A DNA stretch of 64,000 nt from Acidobacteriota bacterium (GTDB taxonomy: Bacteria; Acidobacteriota; Holophagae; Acanthopleuribacterales; Acanthopleuribacteraceae): assembly GCA_002747255.1 (NCBI GenBank), contig PDUC01000025.1, positions 1 to 64,000 of the forward strand. The letters run 5' to 3'. This document shows positions 1 to 7,732 of the stretch, one piece after another; within the stretch, counting starts at the first letter, position 1; every line of letters starts with the position of its first letter. The notes beneath the pieces were generated by a model. It searched no databases. It saw nothing but the letters and a program-made list of their open reading frames with translations, and was not told the DNA's origin. The position numbers and the translations under genes were made by a program.

Positions 1-54
1 CAGTGTGTCACGTTCATCTTGAGTCAGTGAGAATTTGTACTTGATCTTAGGCAT
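1..54 (-). CDS. IS630-family transposase, N-terminal fragment (cut by window edge)
   Basis: Only the first 18 codons are inside the window, running off the left edge on the minus strand. They begin MPKIKYKFSLTQDERDTL, which resembles the N-terminus of IS630-family transposase helix-turn-helix ORFs. A strong Shine-Dalgarno (GGGAGGAG) precedes the ATG by three bases, so the start is well supported. The IS630 identification rests on memory of the family N-terminus and on only 18 residues. The transposon end should lie within the next roughly 100 bases, but I could not define its terminal repeat without the other end. Confidence 0.5.
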   Translation of the reverse strand, partial: MPKIKYKFSLTQDERDTL

Positions 55-267
55 GGTCTCCTCCCTTTTTATTAACCATACCACATTATACTAACATTTC
101 AAGTATGACATGACACTAGGCATATCTGCTTTCGTATTGTGCGGAGACGAGTCAGTTTTGTCTTAAAGTCGCTTTTTAATACTAAACCACTCTTGAATTG
201 ACCCTAAACTCGTTATACACTCCTACAGTCGATTCATTGACTTCATTTCGGTGACAAGAGAAGGACC

Positions 268-900
268 ATGCAAAATAGCTCTTACATCAACAGTCGCTTA
301 AAGTGGCTCATCATAGGACTTTTGTTTTTGATCCTGCCGACTTTCGCTCTTCAACAGTTGGTTGAGTACGAGCTATACCATCTCATACCTCTTATTGCCG
401 GTTTTTTCCCCTTTGCTCCGGCCAGTTTTTGGGCTTATTATGATTTGGTCAAAAACCGTTACATCAGCGACTGCTCCATTTCTCCCAGCTATACGCTGCT
501 CTTTACAGGTTACACGTTCACCTTTGTTGGCTTTTCGATGGCTTATATTCAACTGGCCGGCATCTTTGATCTGGACTTTACCAGCTTAACCGGAGCAATG
601 GGGTTCCTGGCCAGTCATGTCTTCGTACTCATGGGCAGTTTTTTTGCCTTTTTAGGGCTCTTCATGTTGGTTGGGTTCATAAGGAACCGCCTGGCGGGAT
701 ACCATCCAGAACAGGTATATGAAGCAGACCGCCGTGTTCAAGGGTGGGTGGGTTTAATAGCCGGAGGAACTGTGCTCCTGGGAATCCCCATCAGCACCAT
801 TTTGGCTGAATTCCCAACCTTTGTTACAGTGATTGCTTTTTTGGCGATCATTCCATTCGCGGGAATTGCCTGGCTTGTTCTGCTCAGGAAGAGGTTTTGA
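268..900 (+). CDS. Multi-pass membrane protein of unknown function
   Basis: This 210-aa protein is almost entirely hydrophobic, with about six predicted membrane segments: roughly residues 12-30, 36-56, 74-100, 112-140, 160-180 and 185-205. The short loops carry positive residues. I do not recognise a family, and no catalytic or cofactor motif stands out. The ATG is preceded by AGAAGGA at a suitable distance. It stands alone, with the IS fragment to its left on the opposite strand and a gene-poor stretch to its right. A small transporter or an envelope stress protein is possible, but nothing in the sequence decides this. Confidence 0.7.
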   Translation: MQNSSYINSRLKWLIIGLLFLILPTFALQQLVEYELYHLIPLIAGFFPFAPASFWAYYDLVKNRYISDCSISPSYTLLFTGYTFTFVGFSMAYIQLAGIFDLDFTSLTGAMGFLASHVFVLMGSFFAFLGLFMLVGFIRNRLAGYHPEQVYEADRRVQGWVGLIAGGTVLLGIPISTILAEFPTFVTVIAFLAIIPFAGIAWLVLLRKRF

Positions 901-1297
901 GACTTGGGGGTTTTGCAACACGCCAGGTGATCTTTTGGCGTTGAATGGCTCAGCGGCGGCATAAAACAAGCAATGTTTTTTTTGCTGCCTACTTGCCAAA
1001 AGTGTCAAGACCAGCTATTTGGTATGTTGACCCGGCCAAACCGGCATTGCAGTGCCTTTTCGTGCTGTCCCGTTTTACTCTCATAGGGGATACCGAATCC
1101 GGCTTGGAGTCATTTAATACAGAAAAAGCGCGAGCAATTACGTTAATCCCAATACCACTGCGGGCAGGCCTTTCAGGGTCACGGTGATTCTGAGTTTTTC
1201 GCTAACTGCCAGACAAACAGTGAAAAGCACCCATAAAAACGCGTTCCTGCCGGGAAAGGCGAATAGTAAATCATCTATCTTGCGGATTTAATGTGGG
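901..1297. other. Intergenic stretch, no supported gene
   Basis: Between the membrane protein and the small minus-strand ORF I see no convincing gene. One weak hairpin (ACGCCA at 920-925 pairing with TGGCGT at 936-941) sits about 20 bases after the membrane protein stop. It lacks a T tract, so it is at best a poor terminator. An 80-codon open frame at 945-1187 has no ribosome binding site and an unconvincing composition. Confidence 0.5.
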
Positions 1298-1504
1298 TCA
1301 GGCCAGGATATCTAAAGCGGTTTCTTCTATTTCCAAGGCCGCTTTGAGGTTGGCTGTTTGTATTTTGACTTCCAGCCCGGCTGTTTTGAGATCCACAAGG
1401 TTTTCTGCTTCTATTTGCCCCTGAGCGATGTTTTCTGTGATCTGGTTGACGTGTTCTCGAGCGCCTCTTAGTCCGGAGAGTGCGGTTCCAATGGAATCAA
1501 TCAT
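1298..1504 (-). CDS. Small flagellar rod/hook-like protein (tentative)
   Basis: This 68-aa ORF begins MIDSIGTALSGL and ends with a helix rich in NLVDLKTAGLEVKIQTANLK. Flagellar rod and hook proteins share an N-terminal xxSIxxALSGLxAxxxxxxxxxxNIAN segment and a C-terminal VDLxxExVxLxxAxxAYxAN segment. Here both ends appear joined directly, with no central domain. I chose the ATG at 1504 over an upstream GTG at 1525 because the family pattern starts there and GGAG lies just upstream. It could be a short rod-like protein or an unrelated helical protein. A FleS/FlrB-like kinase at the right edge shows that the organism probably has flagella. Confidence 0.45.
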   Translation of the reverse strand: MIDSIGTALSGLRGAREHVNQITENIAQGQIEAENLVDLKTAGLEVKIQTANLKAALEIEETALDILA

Positions 1505-1592
1505 GCTCCATCTATCGGCAAGCACTGAAAATGACTTTAGCGCAGGGGCAGTTTTACCAGGTGTAGGTTGACAGGTCTTTTACAATGAGTGT

Positions 1593-2207
1593 TTACTTCG
1601 CAACCCATTCCTTGTGAATCAGCACTCGATTTCCGCAGGTTACTTGCGCGTGAAACACATCGTTTCTGTAAATGGCTCCTGCTCCCTTTGGGGTTCCGGT
1701 CATCACAATGTCGTGATCGTTCAGAGAAAGGAACTGTTTGACGGCGTGCAGAAGGTGTTCGGGTGGATACAGCATGCGATCCACGGCTCCCTTTTGAACG
1801 AGATTGCCGTTGATCTTCAGCTCAAGTCCAAGTTGGCTGGGCTGTTCGGGAAGTTCAACAAAGTCACTGAAAACAGCCGCTCCATCAAATGCCTTCGCCC
1901 GTTCCCAGGGCAGTCCCTTCTTTTTGAGCTTGCTTTGCGTGGCTCTTTTGGTGAGATCCAGTCCCACGCCCACGGCACTGTATTCACCGTTGGCAACCGC
2001 GAAACAGATTTCGGTTTCAAAATGCAGCGTTTCGCCTCCGTGTTCGCACAGAAGACTCTCCGAAATAGTACTATTGGGCTTGCAGAAGACAACCGGCTCA
2101 TCCGGCATTTCATTTTGCAATTCATTGATGTGTCCGACGTAGTTTCTTCCGATGCAAACGATTTTTCCCGGACATACCCAATCATTCAAAATTTTGACCT
2201 TTTTCAC
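1593..2207 (-). CDS. Fumarylacetoacetate hydrolase family protein (acylpyruvase/FAHD1-like)
   Basis: This 204-aa protein matches the compact FAH fold of the FAHD1/YcgM type, which cleaves acylpyruvates or decarboxylates oxaloacetate with a divalent metal. Visible hallmarks are CIGRNYVGHINEL near residue 18, KPNSTI, the metal-binding ExE in HFETEI (about residue 62), KAFDGAAVF, and the C-terminal GTPKGAG loop. The length fits the short single-domain subfamily. Translation starts at a GTG at 2207 with a perfect AGGAGGT four bases upstream. It lies 51 bp behind the DUF3857 pair on the same strand and may be co-transcribed with it. The exact substrate cannot be read from the sequence. Confidence 0.85.
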   Translation of the reverse strand: MKKVKILNDWVCPGKIVCIGRNYVGHINELQNEMPDEPVVFCKPNSTISESLLCEHGGETLHFETEICFAVANGEYSAVGVGLDLTKRATQSKLKKKGLPWERAKAFDGAAVFSDFVELPEQPSQLGLELKINGNLVQKGAVDRMLYPPEHLLHAVKQFLSLNDHDIVMTGTPKGAGAIYRNDVFHAQVTCGNRVLIHKEWVAK

Positions 2208-2258
2208 GCTACCTCCTGACCGTGAAGCTCGATGGGTTGAAATCCCCCTTCAAAAACT

Positions 2259-4139
2259 CTACTTTCGCTTAAGGGTGATGGGGCTTTTAAATTTTTTCCG
2301 AAACGCCTTGTATGCTTTTCGGAAAGCTTTGTATTCCTCAGGTTGAACCACGGGGCGTTTCCAGGTGTTTTCTTTGACAAGCTGTAACCCTGCTGGTGAT
2401 GACGTGGTCATTTTTTTTACAGAAAAGGAACCTTCGAAAAAATCGGATTGTGCTGAACCGCTTGCGGGTTCGGAAATAACCTGCCATGACGGGTCCCAGG
2501 TAAACTGAATGACGGTTTTCATTTCGCTATGTGGTGGCAGGAGCAGGGGTGTTGTTCGAGAGCGTTTTTTGAAGTTGTTGTTTTTGAGATCGACCAGATT
2601 GGGAATGACAAGCAGTCCATCATGCGAATCAATGCCATAGTAGGGAACGTAAAAGGTGAAGGAAAAGACAGCTTCATCGTCTTTTAATTGGATGTCAAAA
2701 GAGTTGAGATAGGCTCCAGGAACCATATGATCCAGATAGGATTCAAGTTTTTCTTGTTTTTTATCTTCGGTGAGATTGTCGAAGAAAGCTTTGAAACGTC
2801 CAAAATAACGGCCTTTATGCGTTTCCTGCATCAAGACGTTCAAGGTCTGTTTCCCATCGAGATGGGCTTTTAACATCCGATCAATGCGGCTTTTTTCAGG
2901 AGGATTGTAGGGTATATCGAATAGCTGAGAGTTTTCCGCATTCACTAACAGCCCTTTGGTGCCTTCAATACCGCTGCTGATCAGAGGCAGGGGTGTGTAG
3001 GCATCTGTGAGATCGACAATCATATAAGGAGATTCATCGATAGTGGCATTGGCGAGATGTCTTGTTTCAGCATCCAGTTGGACCGCCATTACCATGTGGT
3101 TAAACTGATCACCGATAAACTCGGGAAAAACTTTGCCTATATGAGAGGTTCTGGATAGAACAGGGAAGGCAGAGATGCCTTTTTGTTTGAGCAGAGAAAC
3201 GGCATAGCAGGCCATGTCCTTGCAGTCTCCGTATTTTTTCTGGTGGACAAAGTTACAGGATCGCGGTATGAAACCGCCTTTGCCAAATTCGATGGCCACA
3301 TAATTGACAGATTCTCTGACATACCGAACGAGTTCAAGAACGAGTTTCTCTTTATCATTTTGCTTCATGATCTCGTTCAATTTCAGCTCGTATGGCTCTG
3401 TAAAGCTGGTCAATGCCTGTATCATGTTGTGGTAATAATGGCCAAACTCACTCCAGTTTGCATGATGTTCCTGTTTCCAGACCAGCCCGACGGAAGGGGT
3501 AAGAGAGTAGTGATTTGGGGCATTGGGCTCGTCATAGGGAGCCTGCCAGTTTTTAAGTGTGATGGTTCTGCTCTCATGGAGAACCTGTCCAGACGGATCG
3601 TTTAAAACAGTCGCCTGAATCGGATCTGCGTATGTGATTTGACTTTCGAGTATATCGGTGGATTGCCCCAGCCTCAAAACGACGTCCCCGAAGAAGGCGT
3701 TCAGGTGTTCGGTATATTCAAAGGCAACCCAGTCGCCCATTTCAACATGATCAAAGCTGATAAAAATCTGCTTGCTGTCATCATAGAACGACAAATTGTA
3801 CGCTCTTTCCACGATATTTTCTTTTTTAAGGGTTTCGATGACTTTACCGTGTCGGTCAAATCTCCAGCCTTTGATTTGCTTGGCCTTGGACTTTAAATCC
3901 AATGGCAGAATCAACGAACCGTAGCCGGTTCCCTTGGCTCTCGTGAGCTGGTAGATCATTTTGTCCTGAATGATCAATTTAGAGTCTTTGCTTGAGATAT
4001 GGCGATGTCTGTAGACCAAGAGCGCCTGGCTCTCGGTCGACAGAGGTTTTAAGTCCGGGTTCAGGCGCTGCTGAACCCAGGCCGGTAGTTCCTTAGGTTG
4101 TCCAAAGGACAAAAAGAGCGTGCAGAGGAGCAAACTCAT
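2259..4139 (-). CDS. DUF3857/transglutaminase-like secreted protein, catalytic triad intact
   Basis: This 626-aa protein has a short hydrophobic N-terminus (likely signal peptide), a DUF3857 beta-sandwich region at about residues 35-230, and a transglutaminase-like core at about 260-400. The thiol-protease-type triad is visible: Cys306 in KYGDCKDMA, His348 in DQFNHMVMA and Asp376 in MIVDLTD. A beta-rich C-terminal part follows. Proteins of this build are common in Bacteroidota and Acidobacteriota; their substrates are unknown. The start ATG overlaps the stop of the upstream homologue (ATGA), so the two are translationally coupled. It is probably periplasmic and may act on envelope proteins or peptides. 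Confidence 0.85.
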   Translation of the reverse strand: MSLLLCTLFLSFGQPKELPAWVQQRLNPDLKPLSTESQALLVYRHRHISSKDSKLIIQDKMIYQLTRAKGTGYGSLILPLDLKSKAKQIKGWRFDRHGKVIETLKKENIVERAYNLSFYDDSKQIFISFDHVEMGDWVAFEYTEHLNAFFGDVVLRLGQSTDILESQITYADPIQATVLNDPSGQVLHESRTITLKNWQAPYDEPNAPNHYSLTPSVGLVWKQEHHANWSEFGHYYHNMIQALTSFTEPYELKLNEIMKQNDKEKLVLELVRYVRESVNYVAIEFGKGGFIPRSCNFVHQKKYGDCKDMACYAVSLLKQKGISAFPVLSRTSHIGKVFPEFIGDQFNHMVMAVQLDAETRHLANATIDESPYMIVDLTDAYTPLPLISSGIEGTKGLLVNAENSQLFDIPYNPPEKSRIDRMLKAHLDGKQTLNVLMQETHKGRYFGRFKAFFDNLTEDKKQEKLESYLDHMVPGAYLNSFDIQLKDDEAVFSFTFYVPYYGIDSHDGLLVIPNLVDLKNNNFKKRSRTTPLLLPPHSEMKTVIQFTWDPSWQVISEPASGSAQSDFFEGSFSVKKMTTSSPAGLQLVKENTWKRPVVQPEEYKAFRKAYKAFRKKFKSPITLKRK

Positions 4140-6064
4140 TCTGCTTCCTCAATGACAATGGGTTGAGTTGTGGCTTTAAGCATGGGATCGATGCTGTCTC
4201 TGAAAAACCTGCCACTGGTGTGCTTGAAGAAGTTTTGTTCCAGTGTCAGGGTGTTGCTCACCTTGAAATTGTGATCGTCCAGCTTTTCATAATTCATTTT
4301 GAAGGTGAAGGCACTTTCATTGACGCGAGTTCCTTTGGGTACTTTTTTGAAAACAAAATTCTCGCCCAGGTGGTAAGTAGCTGTGCGGTGAGTTTGGAAG
4401 GGGTAGGGGAAGATGACATCCAGTTTCCTCTTTTCCTTGTTGAACGGGTTTTTGGTAAATTGAAACAGACCCGCGGGCTTCAACATCAGATAGTCACCTG
4501 CTTCTTCCAGCTCAACGGGAATGGTAAAGGTTTCCTCGATAATGAGCGGCTGATCAATGGTCTTTAAGTTTTCTACCTTGAACTCGGTTAGCTCCATATC
4601 GCTCCCGAACTCCTCTTGCAGCTTTTCCAGCAGTCGATCTCTTGTTTCCTTCTCGTCATGGTAGAAGAGGTAACTTCTCTGGTAGTAACTGTCAAAAGGA
4701 CTGAGTGTTTTCTTCCTTATGACGGTAGCCTGGTCGCCATCTTCATTTAAAGTAAAGTCCAACTCAACCTCGGTGATCGATTTTCTGTAATCCAGAGGCT
4801 TTGTAGGTTCAAAGTAGGCCTTTTGGGAATTGATAACATAGAGTTGATTGCTATAGGCTCCGAAGGGCAGTTGATTGATCGGTAACAAGCGTCTTGCGGG
4901 GCAAAGCCAGTAGACTTTGTCCATATAGGTGACCTTGAGCATGGTTTCCTCAAACTGATCCAGTGTTCGGATGTTGGGGTTGAAAAAACCCTTGTCCCAC
5001 GGTGTGTAGAAGACAAACTCAATTTTTGCTTCCGGAAGGTAAGTGGCAATATAAGCACCCAGTATGAAGTCCATCTGGGACTCGTAGAGGTACTTTAATT
5101 TTGAAAGTTTGGAGAGTGAATCGGCTTTTGACAGCTTCTCAAGGTATTTTTCGTCCAATTTGGAGGATTCCTCTTCTGTAGCAGCCAGTATTGAAACGTG
5201 TTTGGAGAGAACATGCTCGTAGATTTGATTGACCGTATCTGGATTTCCGGGTTCAATGGTCAATTCGCCTTCCAGAAACTTTCTCGGTTTGAACATCTTT
5301 TTCAGCTTTGTTTTATAGAACCGCAAGCCTCGGGTTTCCCAGAATTTATTGGACTTTGCGTTTTCGTCTTTATGATAAAACCAGGCCGATTCTCTTTTTG
5401 ACTCGACGGGCAATGAGTAAGCTTCCTTTTTTAGGGGCGGGACATGCTTCCTCGTGATGTGAATGGACTTACTTTTGTTGTGTTTTCCTCTCTTGATAAT
5501 GGGGTCTTCTGTCAGGTTGGTAAAACTGACTCCCCAGGGAAGCGTGGGCCAGCTTATGTACGTCACTTCCGAGTGATAACAATAAAGACTGCTTTGGAAG
5601 GACCAGTAATACATGCGCTGCATACCTTTAAAGGAACGGTCGTAACTGTATTCTACAATAGCGCCCTCAACCAAACCGGGGAATACGACACTGATTTCAG
5701 TCTCCTTTAAGCCGTATTCCTTGCTGACCTTTTTTTTGTGAATGTCTTCTTTTTTCAGTTTAATGGTTTGCCCGTCTGGAAGATAGACGGTACCTTTAAT
5801 GCCTGAAATGTTTTCACGCGGCGGGGTGTAGCTCAGCTTGAGTGTACCGTAATCTTCAATGCCCTTTTTTGAAAGAAACTTGATTTTTACATCAGTGCGT
5901 TCAATGGACAATTCGCGGGTGAACGTTTCATCGATGAGGCCTTTTTCATACAGAATAACGGCATGCTCGATTTCTTTGGATGGATCGGCTTTAATGTCCC
6001 AGTCCTCTTTTGTGACTTTGGCAAAAATGCTGATGGAAAATAAGAACAATAACAAATACTTCAT
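4136..6064 (-). CDS. DUF3857/transglutaminase-like secreted protein, active site apparently lost
   Basis: This 642-aa protein shares the layout of its downstream partner: signal peptide (MKYLLLFLFSISIFA), DUF3857 region at about residues 30-230, and a transglutaminase-like region at about 280-400. Where the partner has GDCKD, this protein has YESQMDF, with no cysteine. The His and Asp motifs also appear replaced (LKVTYMDKVYWLC instead of FNHMVMAV and IVDLTD). I infer a non-catalytic paralogue. The ATG at 6064 has GGAGAAG upstream and gives a clean signal peptide, so it is preferred to the frame-open start at 6100. It is the first gene of the coupled pair. It could bind substrate or scaffold the active partner. 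Confidence 0.8.
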   Translation of the reverse strand: MKYLLLFLFSISIFAKVTKEDWDIKADPSKEIEHAVILYEKGLIDETFTRELSIERTDVKIKFLSKKGIEDYGTLKLSYTPPRENISGIKGTVYLPDGQTIKLKKEDIHKKKVSKEYGLKETEISVVFPGLVEGAIVEYSYDRSFKGMQRMYYWSFQSSLYCYHSEVTYISWPTLPWGVSFTNLTEDPIIKRGKHNKSKSIHITRKHVPPLKKEAYSLPVESKRESAWFYHKDENAKSNKFWETRGLRFYKTKLKKMFKPRKFLEGELTIEPGNPDTVNQIYEHVLSKHVSILAATEEESSKLDEKYLEKLSKADSLSKLSKLKYLYESQMDFILGAYIATYLPEAKIEFVFYTPWDKGFFNPNIRTLDQFEETMLKVTYMDKVYWLCPARRLLPINQLPFGAYSNQLYVINSQKAYFEPTKPLDYRKSITEVELDFTLNEDGDQATVIRKKTLSPFDSYYQRSYLFYHDEKETRDRLLEKLQEEFGSDMELTEFKVENLKTIDQPLIIEETFTIPVELEEAGDYLMLKPAGLFQFTKNPFNKEKRKLDVIFPYPFQTHRTATYHLGENFVFKKVPKGTRVNESAFTFKMNYEKLDDHNFKVSNTLTLEQNFFKHTSGRFFRDSIDPMLKATTQPIVIEEAE

Positions 6065-6456
6065 GGCTTCTCCTGTTTGTATGAGTTTTTGTTTACTCAA
6101 AAAAATGGGTGTAGATATGGTTTACTGAATAAAACGACTATTCTGTGGGTACTCTACCACGATTGCTTTGTTAAGTAAAATTACTAAAAGCCTTTATATG
6201 GTGTGAGTCTCTTGAGGAAAAGACGGCTTTTACCCTGTGTTTGAGTGTGGGCATGATCCTGCGAGCCGTTTCTCTCTCAATCCAGAAAATTCAGCGTTCT
6301 TTTTGGTGTTCTCAGAGAAAAGCACCCGATTATTCTTGGTGAGTTCTCTCCTGATTGTGCCATAATTGCAATGGAACACCCTTTTTCTTCGGGATTGATC
6401 AACAGATCCAACTTGGAAGATGGATGCGGAGGGGAAAGCGTTTCAGGAGAGCTGCT
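6065..6456. other. Divergent intergenic region between the DUF3857 pair and the esterase
   Basis: This region must carry promoters for both directions, but I see no strong sigma70 match. The reading frame of the esterase stays open back to 6355. That upstream part is arginine-rich and poorly protein-like, and the good ribosome binding site lies only before 6457. Confidence 0.4.
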
Positions 6457-7425
6457 ATGTTGAAAAAGAGCTTGTTGAAAACGGTCTTGGGCCTCATGGG
6501 TCTGCTTGTTTTCGTTTATCTCGGAATTCAGATTTACAACAATCGTATTCGGGCTGCCATTACAAGGGAAGTCGATGAATTGGCGGCTCGTTCAGAGATT
6601 TTAAAAGCAAAAAGCCATCTCAAGAGTGCAGATTTTGCCGTTTTACTGTTACATGGCTATGGCGGCAGTCCTTATGATTACGAGCCGCTTGAAAAACATC
6701 TCAAACGCGCGGGCATAAGCTACCGCATCGCGCTTCTGCCGGGACATGGTACATCGGCGTGGGATTTTCAAAAAGCGGATGCAAAGAGCTGGTTGACGGC
6801 TGTTGAAAAGGAGTTTAATGACCTGAAAAGCAGCTGCGCTTCTGTCGCTGTCGTGGGCTTTTCCATGGGCGGAGCCTTGACTGCTATTCTGGCCGCCGAA
6901 AAAGAGGTCGACTCGATTGTCTTGCTGAGTCCGTATTTTCAGGTAACAGACCAGTGGTATTACATCGGGAAACCCGAGACATGGTCTGCGATCATGCAGC
7001 ATGTCATTCCCTTTGCAGGAAAATTCAGTATGGGAATGATCAACGATCCCAAAGGACGCGAAACGTATTTCAGCTATCGCTTTCTGCCCTTAAACACAGT
7101 GAGTGAGTTAGCTCAAGTGGGAACTTTAGCCAGGGAGAAGGTGCAGCATATCGAGTGCCCCGTTCTTTGGTTCCACTCTACGGGTGATTTTGTGGCCGAC
7201 TTTCCGTTGAGTCGTGAAATGTACGATCAAGTGCCGTCTTCAAACAAGCGTTTTGTTGAAATGCAGAAGAGCGACCACATCCTGCTCTATGATTACGACC
7301 GGGAGCCGGTTATTCAAGAGTTAATGCAGTATTTAATTGAAAGGAAAAAGCTTGCTGAGGATAGAGCCGTTGTCGAGACTTTGGACGATGTTCAGCTTCC
7401 CGAGTCCGCTCAGGAGTCAAACTAA
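6457..7425 (+). CDS. Membrane-anchored alpha/beta hydrolase (carboxylesterase / monoacylglycerol lipase-like)
   Basis: This 322-aa protein has one N-terminal membrane anchor (residues 7-27) and then an alpha/beta-hydrolase domain. The oxyanion loop HGYGG is at about 66-70. The nucleophile elbow is GFSMGG with Ser136. The acid is probably Asp244 in HSTGDFVAD, and the base is His274 in KSDHILLYD. The pattern resembles Est30-type carboxylesterases and monoacylglycerol lipases. The start ATG at 6457 has CAGGAGAG seven bases upstream. A 40-residue acidic tail follows the domain. It is probably exposed on the periplasmic face and acts on short or medium acyl esters. The natural substrate is unknown. 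Confidence 0.8.
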   Translation: MLKKSLLKTVLGLMGLLVFVYLGIQIYNNRIRAAITREVDELAARSEILKAKSHLKSADFAVLLLHGYGGSPYDYEPLEKHLKRAGISYRIALLPGHGTSAWDFQKADAKSWLTAVEKEFNDLKSSCASVAVVGFSMGGALTAILAAEKEVDSIVLLSPYFQVTDQWYYIGKPETWSAIMQHVIPFAGKFSMGMINDPKGRETYFSYRFLPLNTVSELAQVGTLAREKVQHIECPVLWFHSTGDFVADFPLSREMYDQVPSSNKRFVEMQKSDHILLYDYDREPVIQELMQYLIERKKLAEDRAVVETLDDVQLPESAQESN

Positions 7426-7732
7426 ACGTCAACAAAGCGGAAGTCTGCCTCCGTATCGGTTTTTCATGAACTTGATTGTCAGCTTAACAGCCCATTCAAA
7501 ATGAAGAGGTTCTGTCACCGGTAGGACACATGGATGCGAGGATTTTGACGTGGAACGGCACGGACATGGCAGATGAGCCTGAAGCGGCTGTTTGTTTTTA
7601 TATGGGGGTTCGGTTCGGCTTGAAGATGCTTTTATTGGCAATGTTTCCCCTTCTAAAGTGAAAAAGGCAGATTGCATTCACAATCTGCCTTCGTTTCATG
7701 GAGGTTGAACCTTTTCAATAAGAGTTTTCTGA
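7426..7732. other. Convergent intergenic region
   Basis: This is the gap between two convergent genes. It holds the terminator annotated at 7661-7691 and otherwise nothing I can support. A minus-strand open frame (7429-7677) lacks a ribosome binding site and resembles random translation. Confidence 0.5.
7661..7691 (-). terminator. Rho-independent terminator of the subtilase gene
   Basis: There is a perfect 11-bp stem (7664-7674 with 7681-7691) and a 6-base loop. On the minus strand it is followed by five T (7661-7665). It lies about 40 bp after the protease stop codon on that strand. Confidence 0.85.

Noticed and set aside
945-1187. Plus-strand frame of 80 codons
   Set aside because: No ribosome binding site, and the composition is not protein-like.
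1614-2219. A 201-codon plus-strand frame opposite the FAH-family gene
   Set aside because: The minus strand carries recognisable FAH motifs and a strong GTG start; the plus frame is a shadow.
7429-7677. Minus-strand frame of 82 codons
   Set aside because: It overlaps the terminator stem, lacks a ribosome binding site and looks random.
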